In this document: piece by piece, positions 26,425 to 36,435 of the stretch
Layout of the letters: every line of letters starts with the position of its first letter
Numbering within the stretch: position 1 is the first letter of the stretch
Source: Methanomassiliicoccaceae archaeon
Lineage (GTDB): Archaea > Thermoplasmatota > Thermoplasmata > Methanomassiliicoccales > Methanomethylophilaceae
Reading direction: 5' to 3'
NCBI GenBank assembly: GCA_009778575.1
Contig: WRJJ01000001.1
Location: forward strand, 1 to 64,000
DNA: 64,000 bases
The notes under the pieces: generated by a model
Told to the model about the DNA's origin: nothing
What the model saw: only the letters and a program-made list of their open reading frames with translations
Databases searched by the model: none
Program-made: the position numbers and the translations under genes

Positions 26425-27771
26425 TCACTTCAATTTTTCACACAGGTCTTCCACTGCTGATATGACTGTATCTTTCACCATCGATGTCGGCGGGCAATAT
26501 GCGTTCTCTGCGCGCACAAGGAAATCCTCTGCGGTCGTGCCTGACATTATCGCGGAAGTAAGCCAATTTATCCTGCCCGTGGCTCCCTCTCCCGCCAGTA
26601 TCTGTGCGCCGATGATCCTGTGGGTTGCCGCATCCGCAAGCACTTTCACGGTTATTCTCTTCGCTTCTGGGTAATATCTTGCGCGGGTAAGGCCGTCGGC
26701 CTTGCCGCAGACCGCATCCAGGCCGTACCAGGATGCAAGGCCCAAAGATAATCCGGTGCCGGCGATTTCTTTCTCACCGATCACGCTCACCCATGGGCTT
26801 GATACCGGCCCGTACAGGGCCTTTCCTCCCGCCGCGTTCTTTCCCGCCGCGGCGCCCTGTCTGGCTGCCGAAGATCCGAGCTGGCTCATTGTAGGGCCGG
26901 CCACGGCCGCCGACTCGCACTGTATCAGGTCGCCCGCGACAAATATGTCTCGGACCAAGCGCCCATCCTTGTATGGCTGGAGCGAAGGCGACACGATGAC
27001 ACCGCCCAGTTGGCCGATGTCGAACCCCAGCTGTTTCGGGATATCGACGTTCGCCCTCACGCCTGTGGCGAATATTACCATCTCGCACTCATGTTCCTCG
27101 TTCCCGGCAGTGACGCTGCTGACCTTCCCGAAGCCGTTCACGGACTGCATCGGCGCATTAAGGATGAATTTGATCCCCTTTCCTTCAAGGTATTCCTGGA
27201 TCGGGACCGCCATGTCGCTGTCGGCTATACGGGGTATGACCTGGTCCATCATCTCAACGACCGTCACGTCCTTCCCAAGTTCGGAGAGTACAAAGGCTAC
27301 CTCCAGCCCTATCACTCCGGCGCCGCAGATCACGACCTTCTCTACTTCCTTGACGTATGATTGTATCCTTTTGCCGTCACGTACCGTCCTTACCACGAAC
27401 ACCCCCTCAAGGTTCGTGCCGCTTATCGGCGGTATGAAGACCTTCCCTCCGGCGGCTATCACTAACGAATCATATTTGTACGTCTTTCCTGCCACGGAGA
27501 CCGTTTTTGCGGAATCGTCCACGGAGTCCACCCTGGTCTCGGTGACAACCTTTATTCCTTTTCTTTCAGAATAGTGCTCGGGCGTGTGCATGACCACGCT
27601 GTCCCAAGCGATCTTCCCTTCAATGGCCCATGGTATGGCGCAGGGGGAATAGGCAATGTCGGCATCTTTGGTAAAAACGGTTATCTCCGCATCGGGATCC
27701 GTTTTTCTGGCAGATGACGCCGCCGTCATTCCGGCAGCACCCGAACCTATGACTATTATCTTTCTGACCAT
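26425..27771 (-). CDS. FAD-dependent pyridine nucleotide-disulfide oxidoreductase (CoA-disulfide reductase/NADH oxidase-like)
   Basis: IVIGSGAAGMTAASSARKTDPDAEITVFTKDADIAYSPCAIPW; second GxGxxG; C-terminal dimerisation domain. Confidence 0.9.
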   Translation of the reverse strand: MVRKIIVIGSGAAGMTAASSARKTDPDAEITVFTKDADIAYSPCAIPWAIEGKIAWDSVVMHTPEHYSERKGIKVVTETRVDSVDDSAKTVSVAGKTYKYDSLVIAAGGKVFIPPISGTNLEGVFVVRTVRDGKRIQSYVKEVEKVVICGAGVIGLEVAFVLSELGKDVTVVEMMDQVIPRIADSDMAVPIQEYLEGKGIKFILNAPMQSVNGFGKVSSVTAGNEEHECEMVIFATGVRANVDIPKQLGFDIGQLGGVIVSPSLQPYKDGRLVRDIFVAGDLIQCESAAVAGPTMSQLGSSAARQGAAAGKNAAGGKALYGPVSSPWVSVIGEKEIAGTGLSLGLASWYGLDAVCGKADGLTRARYYPEAKRITVKVLADAATHRIIGAQILAGEGATGRINWLTSAIMSGTTAEDFLVRAENAYCPPTSMVKDTVISAVEDLCEKLK

Positions 27772-27953
27772 TGGGTTATCTTATCGAAGATTGGAAGGGC
27801 TCTTAATAATCTTTTTCTCGGAAAGGGCCGTGAAAACAACAGCGGCGCTGGAACTGATACCCTAATGCCAGGACGGAAGCATCGGGAACGATGCCCGCCG
27901 GCAACGGCGCCCTCTGGGCGGATCGGGGTTCGCATCTCCGGCGCTTTGCTGAA

Positions 27954-29012
27954 ATGATTAATAGGCGAGAACCCATGTTCGGAACAGGCCTGGAAATGAA
28001 AGAGAGGAGATCCCCGTCCCAACTCGAGGCCTGCTGGAAAGAGAAAGACATGGTCTCCGGCAGGATATGCGACGCGATGGTAGTGATAATGCGCACAAGC
28101 GGATGCTGCTGGGCAAAGACAGGAGGATGCAGCATGTGCGGGTACAGGCAGGCATCCTTGGTCACTGTGACGGAGGACGACCTCAATATGCAGATCGACG
28201 AAGCACTGTCGAAGTATAACGGAGAGCCCTTCGTCAAGATATACACTTCCGGCAGTTTCCTTGATGAAAAAGAGATACCTCTGTCTGTACGGCAAAGAGT
28301 ATTGAAGGAGTTCTCGGGCTGCGAAAGGATATTGGTCGAGAGCCGCCCGGAATTCGTGAAAGAAGAGACGGTCGCGGCCCTTCCCAAGACGACCACCGTC
28401 GCGCTTGGGCTTGAGAGTTCCGATCCGGACGTTCTGAGCACATCCATCAACAAAGGGTTCACCCCCGAGGACAGCAGGAGGGCGGGGATGCTGATCAAAG
28501 AGGCCGGGCTCACTGTGAGAACGTACCTGCTTCTGAAACCGCCTTTTCTCACCGAATCATCTGCGATAGAGGATACGGTCGCTTCGGCGGTGTTCGCGGA
28601 CGAATTCTCCGATGAGATATCCGTAAACCCTCTCAACGTCCAGCGCGGGACGTACGCGGAAAGGCTGTGGAGGGCCGGAGAGCTCAGGCCCCCTTGGATA
28701 TGGTCTCTGGCAGAGGTCATGAGACGGCTGTCGGGCAGAGTGAATGCAAGACTCATCTCTTCTCCCTCAGGAGGGGGGACCGCGAGAGGGGTCCACAACT
28801 GCGGGAAGTGCGACAGGGAGATGCTGGACGGGATAGAGAGGTTCTCTTTCTCGCAGGACCCGAAGGACCTCGAAGTCGAATGCGAATGCAAAGACGGTTG
28901 GCAAACATATTTGGAATCGGAAAGGATACTAGGTACGGCGGCGGACCTCGACAGGGGGTTCGGCAACGACCTTGCGATAGGAAGTGCGAAAGATGGTGGA
29001 ATACGACGTTAA
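27954..29012 (+). CDS. Archaeosine biosynthesis radical SAM protein RaSEA
   Basis: CCWAKTGGCSMCGYRQAS (CxxxxxxCxxC radical SAM), ESRPEF, GLES; start uncertain (27954 or 27975). Confidence 0.85.
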   Translation: MINRREPMFGTGLEMKERRSPSQLEACWKEKDMVSGRICDAMVVIMRTSGCCWAKTGGCSMCGYRQASLVTVTEDDLNMQIDEALSKYNGEPFVKIYTSGSFLDEKEIPLSVRQRVLKEFSGCERILVESRPEFVKEETVAALPKTTTVALGLESSDPDVLSTSINKGFTPEDSRRAGMLIKEAGLTVRTYLLLKPPFLTESSAIEDTVASAVFADEFSDEISVNPLNVQRGTYAERLWRAGELRPPWIWSLAEVMRRLSGRVNARLISSPSGGGTARGVHNCGKCDREMLDGIERFSFSQDPKDLEVECECKDGWQTYLESERILGTAADLDRGFGNDLAIGSAKDGGIRR

Positions 29013-29319
29013 GAAAGGATGGTTCAAGAACATTGAGGGGGACCTGCTCGGGAAAATGATGGAGGACGTCTTCGGCAATGTATCTGAGAGGGGGGATTCT
29101 CTCGTCTCGTCATATGGTGTGCTGGAAAGCATCACGGTGAAGGTCATAGGCAAAGACAAGCTCGAGGTGGTCACAGCCAGCAAAGAGGGGAAGCTGACCG
29201 ACGAGGATATCCTGAACAGCAAAAGGAAACTCAACGCGTTCGTGGAGAAGGCGACGGGGTTCGATGCAAAAGCTCGGATGAAAAGGGCTCAGGCGAAGGC
29301 GAAGGAAGGCAATCTCTGA
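28993..29319 (+). CDS. Small conserved archaeal protein (DUF5611-like)
   Basis: MVEYDVKKGWFKNIEGDLLGKMMEDVFG...; follows RaSEA. Confidence 0.6.
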   Translation: MVEYDVKKGWFKNIEGDLLGKMMEDVFGNVSERGDSLVSSYGVLESITVKVIGKDKLEVVTASKEGKLTDEDILNSKRKLNAFVEKATGFDAKARMKRAQAKAKEGNL

Positions 29320-29440
29320 GACCGCCCCCAACGGAGACCGTTCACAGACATTTATGGGAAGCATCAGCCTGAGTGCTGGTTTGGAGCCAAGCCGCCTTTA
29401 ATAAATGTGGCGAGCGTTTACGCAGAAAGAGGTATTTCAG

Positions 29441-30307
29441 ATGGACAGGAAAACAGCGGTAGAAAAGGTCGAAAAACTTCAGAGAATGGTAGAGCTCCAC
29501 ATGAAACTGACAACCACCGCCCCGGAGCGTTTCATCGATACCTCATACGGCAAGATCAGGGTGCTGGAGTACGGTTTCGACACTAAGGAGAAGAGGCCGC
29601 TGTTTGTTGACATTCACGGGGGAGGGTATGTTCTTCTGTCCCCCGAATATGATGAGCAGATAAACCTCCGCATACTTGAAAAGACGAACATCAAGATCAT
29701 CAGCATAGATTATCCGAGGGCCCCTCAAAACCCGTATCCCGCGGGGGTCGAGGCCGTTTACGAAGTGGTCAAACACTACTACGATAACGCCGAAGAATAC
29801 GGGATCGACAAAGAGAGCATCGGCATCGGAGGATACAGCTCAGGAGGCAACTTCGCCACGGTCGTCTGCATAAAAGCGGGCGAAAGGAAAGACCTCAGCA
29901 TCAAGTATCAGGTCCTGTGCTATCCAAGTACAGACCCCTCAAAGGACCCCTACGAAAAACCGAAGGGCACGCAGGTGCTGACAAACGAGGACATCGAAAT
30001 GTATGTCCTTTGCTACCTGACAGACCCGGAACAGGCAAGGTCCCCGTACGTTTCCCCCGTTCATGCGTCGAACGACCAGCTGGCAGGTCTTCCTCCGGCC
30101 CTTCTGATAGTCGCAGGGATCGGCGACCCTCTGAGCCCGGACGGGTTGAATTACTATGAAAAGCTCAAGGCCGCAGGAGTACGAGCGGAACTGCTCGAGT
30201 TCAAGAACGCCCTCCACGGGTTCATGCAGAGCGGAGGCCCGGACGCGGAGAAGGCGATAGGGGCGATGATAGATTTCATAGAGGCCGAAAAGGACCGCCT
30301 CGGTTGA
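29441..30307 (+). CDS. Alpha/beta hydrolase (hormone-sensitive lipase-like)
   Basis: VDIHGGGYVLLSPEYDEQ, GGYSSGGNFAT, LLIVAGIGDPLSPDG, LHGFM. Confidence 0.9.
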   Translation: MDRKTAVEKVEKLQRMVELHMKLTTTAPERFIDTSYGKIRVLEYGFDTKEKRPLFVDIHGGGYVLLSPEYDEQINLRILEKTNIKIISIDYPRAPQNPYPAGVEAVYEVVKHYYDNAEEYGIDKESIGIGGYSSGGNFATVVCIKAGERKDLSIKYQVLCYPSTDPSKDPYEKPKGTQVLTNEDIEMYVLCYLTDPEQARSPYVSPVHASNDQLAGLPPALLIVAGIGDPLSPDGLNYYEKLKAAGVRAELLEFKNALHGFMQSGGPDAEKAIGAMIDFIEAEKDRLG

Positions 30308-30540
30308 CCTGCGCCGTTTCGTCGGCCGGAATGCAGTAGCCTTTAAATATAACCCAATTATACCACTTTTAGATTGGACATGCTGTATGTCTGACCAGAC
30401 GCACCGGGCAATGCCTTGGGCAACCCAAGTTCACTCATGTCGAGTTCTCGAGATGAATATGGCGTCACGGTCAAACATCAAGACGCGTTCGTCGATAAAG
30501 CGCGAGGTTAGCGAAGAGACCCTCGCAGGAATGTGAATAA

Positions 30541-31539
30541 ATGTCACAGAGGAGACGTCCAAAGAAAGGATCCAGGGCATTCGGCCCTAGGAAAAGAGCA
30601 CAGTCGCAGACCCCAAGGCTCGACTCGTGGCCCGAGATCAGCGGAGCGCCCAAGATACAGGGCTTCGCCGGATACAAGGTCGGGATGACGCATGCGTTCA
30701 TCGTCGACAAGAGGGTCAAGAGTACCACAACGGGCATGGAGCTTCAGGTACCGGTCACAGTGGTGGAGGTGCCGCCCATGAGGGTCGCTGCGGTAAGATT
30801 TTATGAGAGCAGCATAACAGGCCTCAAGACGGCAGGAGAGGTATGGTCCAAGGACATAGACCCCCTGCTCTCAAGAAGGCTGAACGTACCCACCAACCAT
30901 GACGAGTCGTCCTTCGCAAGATACGAGGGGCTCGATGTCGAGGATGTGCGCATACTCGCGTACACCCAGCCGAAGATGATCACCGGCGTTCCGAAGAAGG
31001 TCCCTGACCTGATGGAGCTGAGGATCGGCGGCGGAAAGATGGAAGAGAGGATCGGATACGCAAAAGGCATTTTAGGAAAAGAGATCGCGGTCAAGGATTT
31101 CGCAGCGGAAGGAGCGCTCATCGATGTCATAGCGGTGACCAAAGGAAAGGGATTCCAGGGCGTTACCAAAAGATGGGGCGTGAAGCTGCTTTCCCACAGG
31201 AACAGCAAGCACCGCCGTGGCATCGGCAACCTCGGCCCGAAGAGGCCCGGCTACGTAAGGAGCACGGTCCCCGCTTCGGGACAGATGGGATACCACCAGA
31301 GGACCGAGTTCAACAAGAAGATCATAAAGGTCGGCGCCGACGGAGGAGAGGTCAACCCCAAGGGAGGCTTCCTCAACTATGGAGAGGTAAGGAACGCTTA
31401 CGTTCTCATTTATGGATCCGTTCCCGGCCCGGCAAAGAGACTGATAAGGTTCAGGGACGCGACAAGAGCGCCCAAGAAAGCCGACGTTTCGGCGGTCGAT
31501 ATAACATATATCTCCACCGAGTCAAAGCAGGGGGCATGA
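30541..31539 (+). CDS. rpl3: Ribosomal protein uL3
   Basis: AGYKVGMTHAF...; VTKGKGFQGVTKRWGV. Confidence 0.96.
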   Translation: MSQRRRPKKGSRAFGPRKRAQSQTPRLDSWPEISGAPKIQGFAGYKVGMTHAFIVDKRVKSTTTGMELQVPVTVVEVPPMRVAAVRFYESSITGLKTAGEVWSKDIDPLLSRRLNVPTNHDESSFARYEGLDVEDVRILAYTQPKMITGVPKKVPDLMELRIGGGKMEERIGYAKGILGKEIAVKDFAAEGALIDVIAVTKGKGFQGVTKRWGVKLLSHRNSKHRRGIGNLGPKRPGYVRSTVPASGQMGYHQRTEFNKKIIKVGADGGEVNPKGGFLNYGEVRNAYVLIYGSVPGPAKRLIRFRDATRAPKKADVSAVDITYISTESKQGA

Positions 31540-31542
31540 AGA

Positions 31543-32313
31543 ATGGCACAAACGAATGTTTATTCTGTTAAAGGAGAGGTCTCCGGAACCATCGATGTCC
31601 CCGAGGTATTCTCATCCGAGTACAGGCCCGACATAATCAAAAAGGCCATCTTGGCGGCAGCGGCCAACAAGAGGCAGCCGTACGGGCCCAGTGAGAGGTC
31701 GGGAATGAGGCACTCGGTAAGCACATGGGGCAAAGGAAGAGGAGTGGCACGTGTCCAGAGGCTTCACGACGGAAGGAGGGCGACCGAATCTCCCAATAAC
31801 GTGACCGGAAGGAGAGCCCACCCGCCGCGCCCGGAAAGGATATGGGAGCAGAAGGTCAACAAAAAAGAGCTGAGGCTCGCACGTTTCTCCGCAATAGCGG
31901 CAACCGGCAGCGCGGACTGCGTAAAGGACCGCGGCCACCAGTTCGACGATTCCGTTTCGTTCCCTATCGTGATAGATGATGAGTTCCAGAACATAGCCAG
32001 CACGTCAGAGATCAACGAGATCTTCGACAGCATCGGCATAGGATACGACATAGAGCGCGCTAAGGAAGGCCGCAAGATCCGTGCAGGCAGGGGAAAGATG
32101 AGGAACAGGAGATACAGGACCCCCGTGTCCGTATTGATAGTGGTGTCGGAAAGAGAGGCACCCGTGTTCAAAGGAGCATCCAACCTTCCCGGAGTGGATG
32201 TCGAGACCGTCGACACCCTCAACGCAAGCATACTTGCGCCGGGCGGGGACGCCGGCAGGCTCACCGTATACACCAGATCCGCAATATCTAAAATGGGAGA
32301 GTGGACGCAGTGA
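31543..32313 (+). CDS. rpl4: Ribosomal protein uL4
   Basis: L4 sequence and operon order. Confidence 0.95.
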   Translation: MAQTNVYSVKGEVSGTIDVPEVFSSEYRPDIIKKAILAAAANKRQPYGPSERSGMRHSVSTWGKGRGVARVQRLHDGRRATESPNNVTGRRAHPPRPERIWEQKVNKKELRLARFSAIAATGSADCVKDRGHQFDDSVSFPIVIDDEFQNIASTSEINEIFDSIGIGYDIERAKEGRKIRAGRGKMRNRRYRTPVSVLIVVSEREAPVFKGASNLPGVDVETVDTLNASILAPGGDAGRLTVYTRSAISKMGEWTQ

Positions 32314-32591
32314 AACAGAGCGACATACTCATAAGACCGTATGTTACGGAAAAGACGCTCAACCTGCTGTCCGGAACGCCCACCCAGAAATTCAGCGACG
32401 GCAACAAGATAGAATTCATTGTACACAGGCAGGCCAGCAAACAAGACATCAAAACGGCTTTCGAAGAGCGTTTTGAGGTAAAGGTCGAGCGTGTATGGAC
32501 AAAGATACAGAAAGACGGCAAGCATGCGATAATCAAACTCGCGGAAGGATACTCTGCGGAGGATGTCGGAATGAGGGTCGGAGTGTTCTGA
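32310..32591 (+). CDS. rpl23: Ribosomal protein uL23
   Basis: IRPYVTEKTLNLL...; GTG start overlapping L4 stop. Confidence 0.92.
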   Translation: MKQSDILIRPYVTEKTLNLLSGTPTQKFSDGNKIEFIVHRQASKQDIKTAFEERFEVKVERVWTKIQKDGKHAIIKLAEGYSAEDVGMRVGVF

Positions 32592-32600
32592 GGTGATCGA

Positions 32601-33290
32601 ATGGGAAAAAGATTAATTACACAGAGGAGAGGGCGCGGAGGACCGCAATACCGTTCCCCAAGCCACAGGCACGTAGATGATGTCAGGCTCCCCCCGTTCG
32701 ATGAGGGAGTAGGCACCGTGAAGGACCTTATCCAGGCACCGGGAAGGACGAGCCCCCTTGCGGTCATTGACTTCAATGGGGTCACTGACTACCAGCTCGC
32801 CGCGGCCGGAACTAAGGTCGGACAGAAGATATACGTCGGAGGCGAGAAGGTCGCCGCCGGCAACATAACCAGGCTGTCCAGGATACCTGAGGGGACGGCC
32901 ATACACAACATAGAATCGAAACCCGGTGACGGGGGGAAATATGCCAAGACCGCAGGGTCGTCGGCAACCGTCGTCAGCAGGGGAGAGAAAGTGGTGGTGC
33001 TCATGCCTTCGGGGGCCATGAAGGAGTTCAACCCCGAATGCCGCGCCGCGATAGGCGTCGTTGCCGGCGGAGGAAGAGGCGACAAGCCCCTTGCCAAAGC
33101 CGGAAAGAACTACCTGACGCTGAGGTCAAGGTCCACCGCAAACAAGAAAGTGAGCGGTGTCGCCATGAACGCAGCGGACCACCCCCACGGCGGAGGAAGT
33201 CACCCCCACGTCGGAGGGCCGAACTGTCAGAAGAGGACCGCATCGCCGGGACAGAAGGTAGGTTTCCTGCCTAAGAAAAAGAGGAAGTGA
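32601..33290 (+). CDS. rpl2: Ribosomal protein uL2
   Basis: MGKRLITQRRGRGGPQYRSPSHRH...MNAADHPHGGGSH. Confidence 0.97.
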   Translation: MGKRLITQRRGRGGPQYRSPSHRHVDDVRLPPFDEGVGTVKDLIQAPGRTSPLAVIDFNGVTDYQLAAAGTKVGQKIYVGGEKVAAGNITRLSRIPEGTAIHNIESKPGDGGKYAKTAGSSATVVSRGEKVVVLMPSGAMKEFNPECRAAIGVVAGGGRGDKPLAKAGKNYLTLRSRSTANKKVSGVAMNAADHPHGGGSHPHVGGPNCQKRTASPGQKVGFLPKKKRK

Positions 33291-33296
33291 TTCTGA

Positions 33297-33758
33297 ATGG
33301 CAAAGAAGATAATCGCAGGGTCGGCAAAGGCCACCAGAAGGAGGGCCAGAAAGAAGGCGTCGGCGATCCAGGCAAAGAGGAAGAAAGAGTTCCTCTACCG
33401 CGGGTTCACGATGGACGAGCTTCTGGCAATGTCCTTCGACGAGATACTCGGCATTCTTCCTTCGAGGGCAAGGAGGACATACCTCCGCGGCCTCAACTAC
33501 GAGCAGCAGCTGCTGTTCGACAAGCTGAAGGAGTCTGACGGGCCGGTCAGGACGCACCGCAGGGACCTGCCGATCATACCCCAATTCGTTGGGAAGAAGA
33601 TAAGTGTGTATAACGGAAAAGAATTCAAAGAGTTCGAGATAAAGCCGGAGATGATCGGCTGTTTCATCGGAGAATTCGTACTTACGAGGAGACCGCCCGT
33701 TCACTCCGGACCCGGAGTGGGTGCGACAAGGTCCTCTAAGTTCATGCCGCTGAAGTGA
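33297..33758 (+). CDS. rps19: Ribosomal protein uS19
   Basis: FLYRGFTMDELLAM...IGEFVLTRRPPVHSGPGVGATRSSKFMPLK. Confidence 0.96.
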   Translation: MAKKIIAGSAKATRRRARKKASAIQAKRKKEFLYRGFTMDELLAMSFDEILGILPSRARRTYLRGLNYEQQLLFDKLKESDGPVRTHRRDLPIIPQFVGKKISVYNGKEFKEFEIKPEMIGCFIGEFVLTRRPPVHSGPGVGATRSSKFMPLK

Positions 33759-33768
33759 GGTGTACGGA

Positions 33769-34224
33769 ATGGTTACGAACAAAGGTTACACAACTGTATC
33801 TGACCCGGACATCTCCGCGAAGGCCTTGGCCAGGGACCAGCCGGTCTCTCCCAAGTTCGCCCGCGAGGTCGCCGGCATGGTACGCTATATGAACGCAGAG
33901 AAGGCAGTCACGGTGCTGGAAGAGGTCATCGCCCTCGAAAGACCGGTGCCCCTGAAGAGATACAACAAACGCGTGTCCCACAAAAAAGGCGTCGGACCCG
34001 GAAGATACCCCGTGAAGGCGTCAAAAGCAATCCTTGAAGTGATAAGGAGCGCGATGTCTAATGCGGAGTACAAGGGGCTTGACGCATCCAGCATGGTGAT
34101 AACGACGATCACCATCGCAAGAGGCCAGACCATGCCCGGGCACATGCCCAGGGCCCATGGGAGGGCCACTCAATGGAACCAGGAGACAGCCAACATAGAG
34201 GTAATAATAGAGGAGGTTGAGTGA
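33769..34224 (+). CDS. rpl22: Ribosomal protein uL22
   Basis: MVTNKGYTTVSDPDISAKAL...; ARGQTMPGHMPRAHGRA. Confidence 0.95.
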   Translation: MVTNKGYTTVSDPDISAKALARDQPVSPKFAREVAGMVRYMNAEKAVTVLEEVIALERPVPLKRYNKRVSHKKGVGPGRYPVKASKAILEVIRSAMSNAEYKGLDASSMVITTITIARGQTMPGHMPRAHGRATQWNQETANIEVIIEEVE

Positions 34225-34225
34225 T

Positions 34226-34921
34226 ATGGCATCAGAGAGGAAATTCGTTGCCGAGAATGTGCGCAGGGTCCTCCTCAAGGAGTACCTCATGAAAGAGGTC
34301 AGCCGCGCCGGTTTCGGAGGGCTTGACATCCAGAGGACGCCTATGGGCACCCGCGTGATACTCACTACGGAGAGACCGGGACTGGTCATCGGAAGGCGCG
34401 GTCAGACCATCAAGAACCTGACCTTGGTAATAGAAGAGAAATACGGCTTCGGGAACCCCCAGATAGAGGTTCAGGAGGTCGAGAACGCAAGTCTTAACGC
34501 ACAGATAATGGCAGAGAAGCTGGCATTCTCCCTTGAGAGAGGATGGCACTTCCGCAGGGCAGGGCACTCCACCGTCCGCAGGGTGATGGATGCCGGGGCC
34601 CGCGGCTGCCATGTGATAATCGCAGGCAAGCTGACCGGACAGAGGCACAGGACCGAGAAATTCAAGGAAGGCTACATCAAATTCTGCGGCGAGCCCAGGA
34701 CCCTCTTCGTTGAGAAAGGGTACGCGATCGCGAAACTGAAGATGGGAGTGATCGGGGTCACGGTGGAGATAATGAGGCCGGATTCGAAACTCCCCGCCGA
34801 TACGGCGATCATCAGCAAGACCGAGGCCGCGGCAAAACTCCCGGACATATTCGGGAGCGTAGCGCCCGCAGAGGCACCGGTCGTCGAGGACGTCGGCGCA
34901 GAGACGAAGGAGGTCAACTGA
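34226..34921 (+). CDS. rps3: Ribosomal protein uS3
   Basis: MASERKFVAENVRRVLLKEYLMKEVSRAGFGGLDIQRTPMGTRV. Confidence 0.96.
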   Translation: MASERKFVAENVRRVLLKEYLMKEVSRAGFGGLDIQRTPMGTRVILTTERPGLVIGRRGQTIKNLTLVIEEKYGFGNPQIEVQEVENASLNAQIMAEKLAFSLERGWHFRRAGHSTVRRVMDAGARGCHVIIAGKLTGQRHRTEKFKEGYIKFCGEPRTLFVEKGYAIAKLKMGVIGVTVEIMRPDSKLPADTAIISKTEAAAKLPDIFGSVAPAEAPVVEDVGAETKEVN

Positions 34922-35124
34922 TGGCACTGCTCAAGACGGCTGACATAAGGGAGATGAGCGCGGAGGAACGCAACGAAAAGCTCAAAGAGCTCCGTAACGA
35001 CCTCATGCACGAGAGAGGCGTATCGGCAATGGGAGGGGCGCCAGCCAACCCCGGCCTGATACGTGCGATAAGAACGAACATCGCCCGCATCCTGACCGTT
35101 CAGAATGAGGAGGAAAAGATCTGA
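34921..35124 (+). CDS. rpl29: Ribosomal protein uL29
   Basis: MALLKTADIREMSAEERNEKLKELRNDLMHERG. Confidence 0.94.
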   Translation: MALLKTADIREMSAEERNEKLKELRNDLMHERGVSAMGGAPANPGLIRAIRTNIARILTVQNEEEKI

Positions 35125-35423
35125 TGGCCGAGATATGCCCAGTATGTGGATTGCCTAAAGAGCTCTGCATGTGCGAGGAGATCGCACGCGAGCAGCAAAT
35201 GGTAAGGATATCCGTTGACAGCAGAAGATACGGCAAAATGGTCACGGTGGTAGAGGGGATCGACGAGAATGACATCGATGTCGAGGACCTCGCCAAACAA
35301 CTGAAGATAAAATGCGCCGCCGGAGGAGCATACAAAGACGGACGCATCGAGCTTCAGGGAGACCACAAGAAAAAGGTCAAAGCCGTGCTGGAAGAAATGG
35401 GATTCCGCACAGAAGTGAGATAA
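35124..35423 (+). CDS. Translation initiation factor SUI1/eIF1 homologue
   Basis: VCGLPKELCMCEEIAREQQMVRISVDSRRYGKMVTVVEGI. Confidence 0.95.
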   Translation: MAEICPVCGLPKELCMCEEIAREQQMVRISVDSRRYGKMVTVVEGIDENDIDVEDLAKQLKIKCAAGGAYKDGRIELQGDHKKKVKAVLEEMGFRTEVR

Positions 35424-35424
35424 G

Positions 35425-35679
35425 ATGAACAGGAGCGATTTCATGAGATCAGAATTCATCGGACAGGACGTGGAGATACTGTCGGCCCCTTACTCGGGAA
35501 TTTCCGGGAGAGTGGTGGACGAGACGAAGAACACATTCACCATCTCATCGGCCGGAACTGAGAGAATGGTACCGAAACCGGGCAATGAGTTCAGGTTCAT
35601 CCATGAAGGCAAACACATGGACATCAGAGGCACAGAGATACAACACCGACCAGAGGACAGAATAAAGAAGGTCAGGTGA
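35425..35679 (+). CDS. rnp1: Ribonuclease P protein component 1 (Rpp29/Pop4)
   Basis: SEFIGQDVEILSAPYSGISGRVVDETKNTFTI. Confidence 0.93.
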   Translation: MNRSDFMRSEFIGQDVEILSAPYSGISGRVVDETKNTFTISSAGTERMVPKPGNEFRFIHEGKHMDIRGTEIQHRPEDRIKKVR

Positions 35680-35685
35680 ACGAAA

Positions 35686-36018
35686 ATGACAGCAAAAGTT
35701 AGAGACATTGGAATCGACGTGGTCCCGCCGACCGCTGAATGCAGCGACCCCAACTGCCCGTTCCACGGCAGCCTTTCGGTAAGAGGACAGGTCATCGACG
35801 GAGTGGTTGCGACCGTCAAGATGAACAAGACAGTCGTAGTTGAGCGCAACTATCTGAAATATCAAAAGAAATACGAAAGATACGAGAAGAGGTCCAACAG
35901 GTACCCCTCCCACGCATCGCCGTGCCTTGGGCTCAAGGTCGGGGACCGCGTGAAGATAATGGAGTGCCGCCCGATCTCTAAGACCGTTTCTTTCGTGGTC
36001 GTAGAGAAAAAGGAGTGA
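35686..36018 (+). CDS. rps17: Ribosomal protein uS17
   Basis: [37 protein letters not shown]. Confidence 0.96.
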   Translation: MTAKVRDIGIDVVPPTAECSDPNCPFHGSLSVRGQVIDGVVATVKMNKTVVVERNYLKYQKKYERYEKRSNRYPSHASPCLGLKVGDRVKIMECRPISKTVSFVVVEKKE

Positions 36019-36025
36019 ATCTGAA

Positions 36026-36424
36026 ATGAAAGGAATCTCTGGAACGCAGACAAGAGGACTTCAGAACGGATCACGCCTTGATGTGATCGACAACAGCGGC
36101 GCGAAAGTGATCGAGATAATCACCGTCCCCGGATACCACGGCGTGGCCAGAAGGGTCCCGTCGGCAGGGCTGGGGGATGTGGTTATAGCATCCGTCAAAA
36201 AAGGCACGCCGGCAATGAGGAGGCAGATCGTGTTCGCCGTGATAGTCCGTCAGAGGCGCCCCACCAGGCGCGCGGACGGGACCATGGTGTACTTCGAGGA
36301 CAACGCGGCGGTGCTCGTGACCGAGACCGGCGAGACCAAGGCCACCGACATAAAGGGGCCGGTCGCGAGAGAAGCGGCAGACAGATGGCCGCGTATCGCG
36401 GCCACTGCGAACACAATTGTGTGA
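36026..36424 (+). CDS. rpl14: Ribosomal protein uL14
   Basis: NGSRLDVIDNSGAKVIEIITV... Confidence 0.96.
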   Translation: MKGISGTQTRGLQNGSRLDVIDNSGAKVIEIITVPGYHGVARRVPSAGLGDVVIASVKKGTPAMRRQIVFAVIVRQRRPTRRADGTMVYFEDNAAVLVTETGETKATDIKGPVAREAADRWPRIAATANTIV

Positions 36425-36435
36425 GGTGAGAAGGA

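Noticed and set aside
27878-27893. gcatcg-ggaa-cgatgc hairpin upstream of RaSEA
   Set aside because: 6-bp stem in a GC-rich leader; expected by chance at this scale.
27803-28966. 387-aa minus-strand ORF
   Set aside because: Antisense to RaSEA, which has clear radical SAM motifs; composition looks like antisense of a GC-rich coding frame.
31764-32525. 253-aa minus-strand ORF
   Set aside because: Antisense to uL4/uL23.
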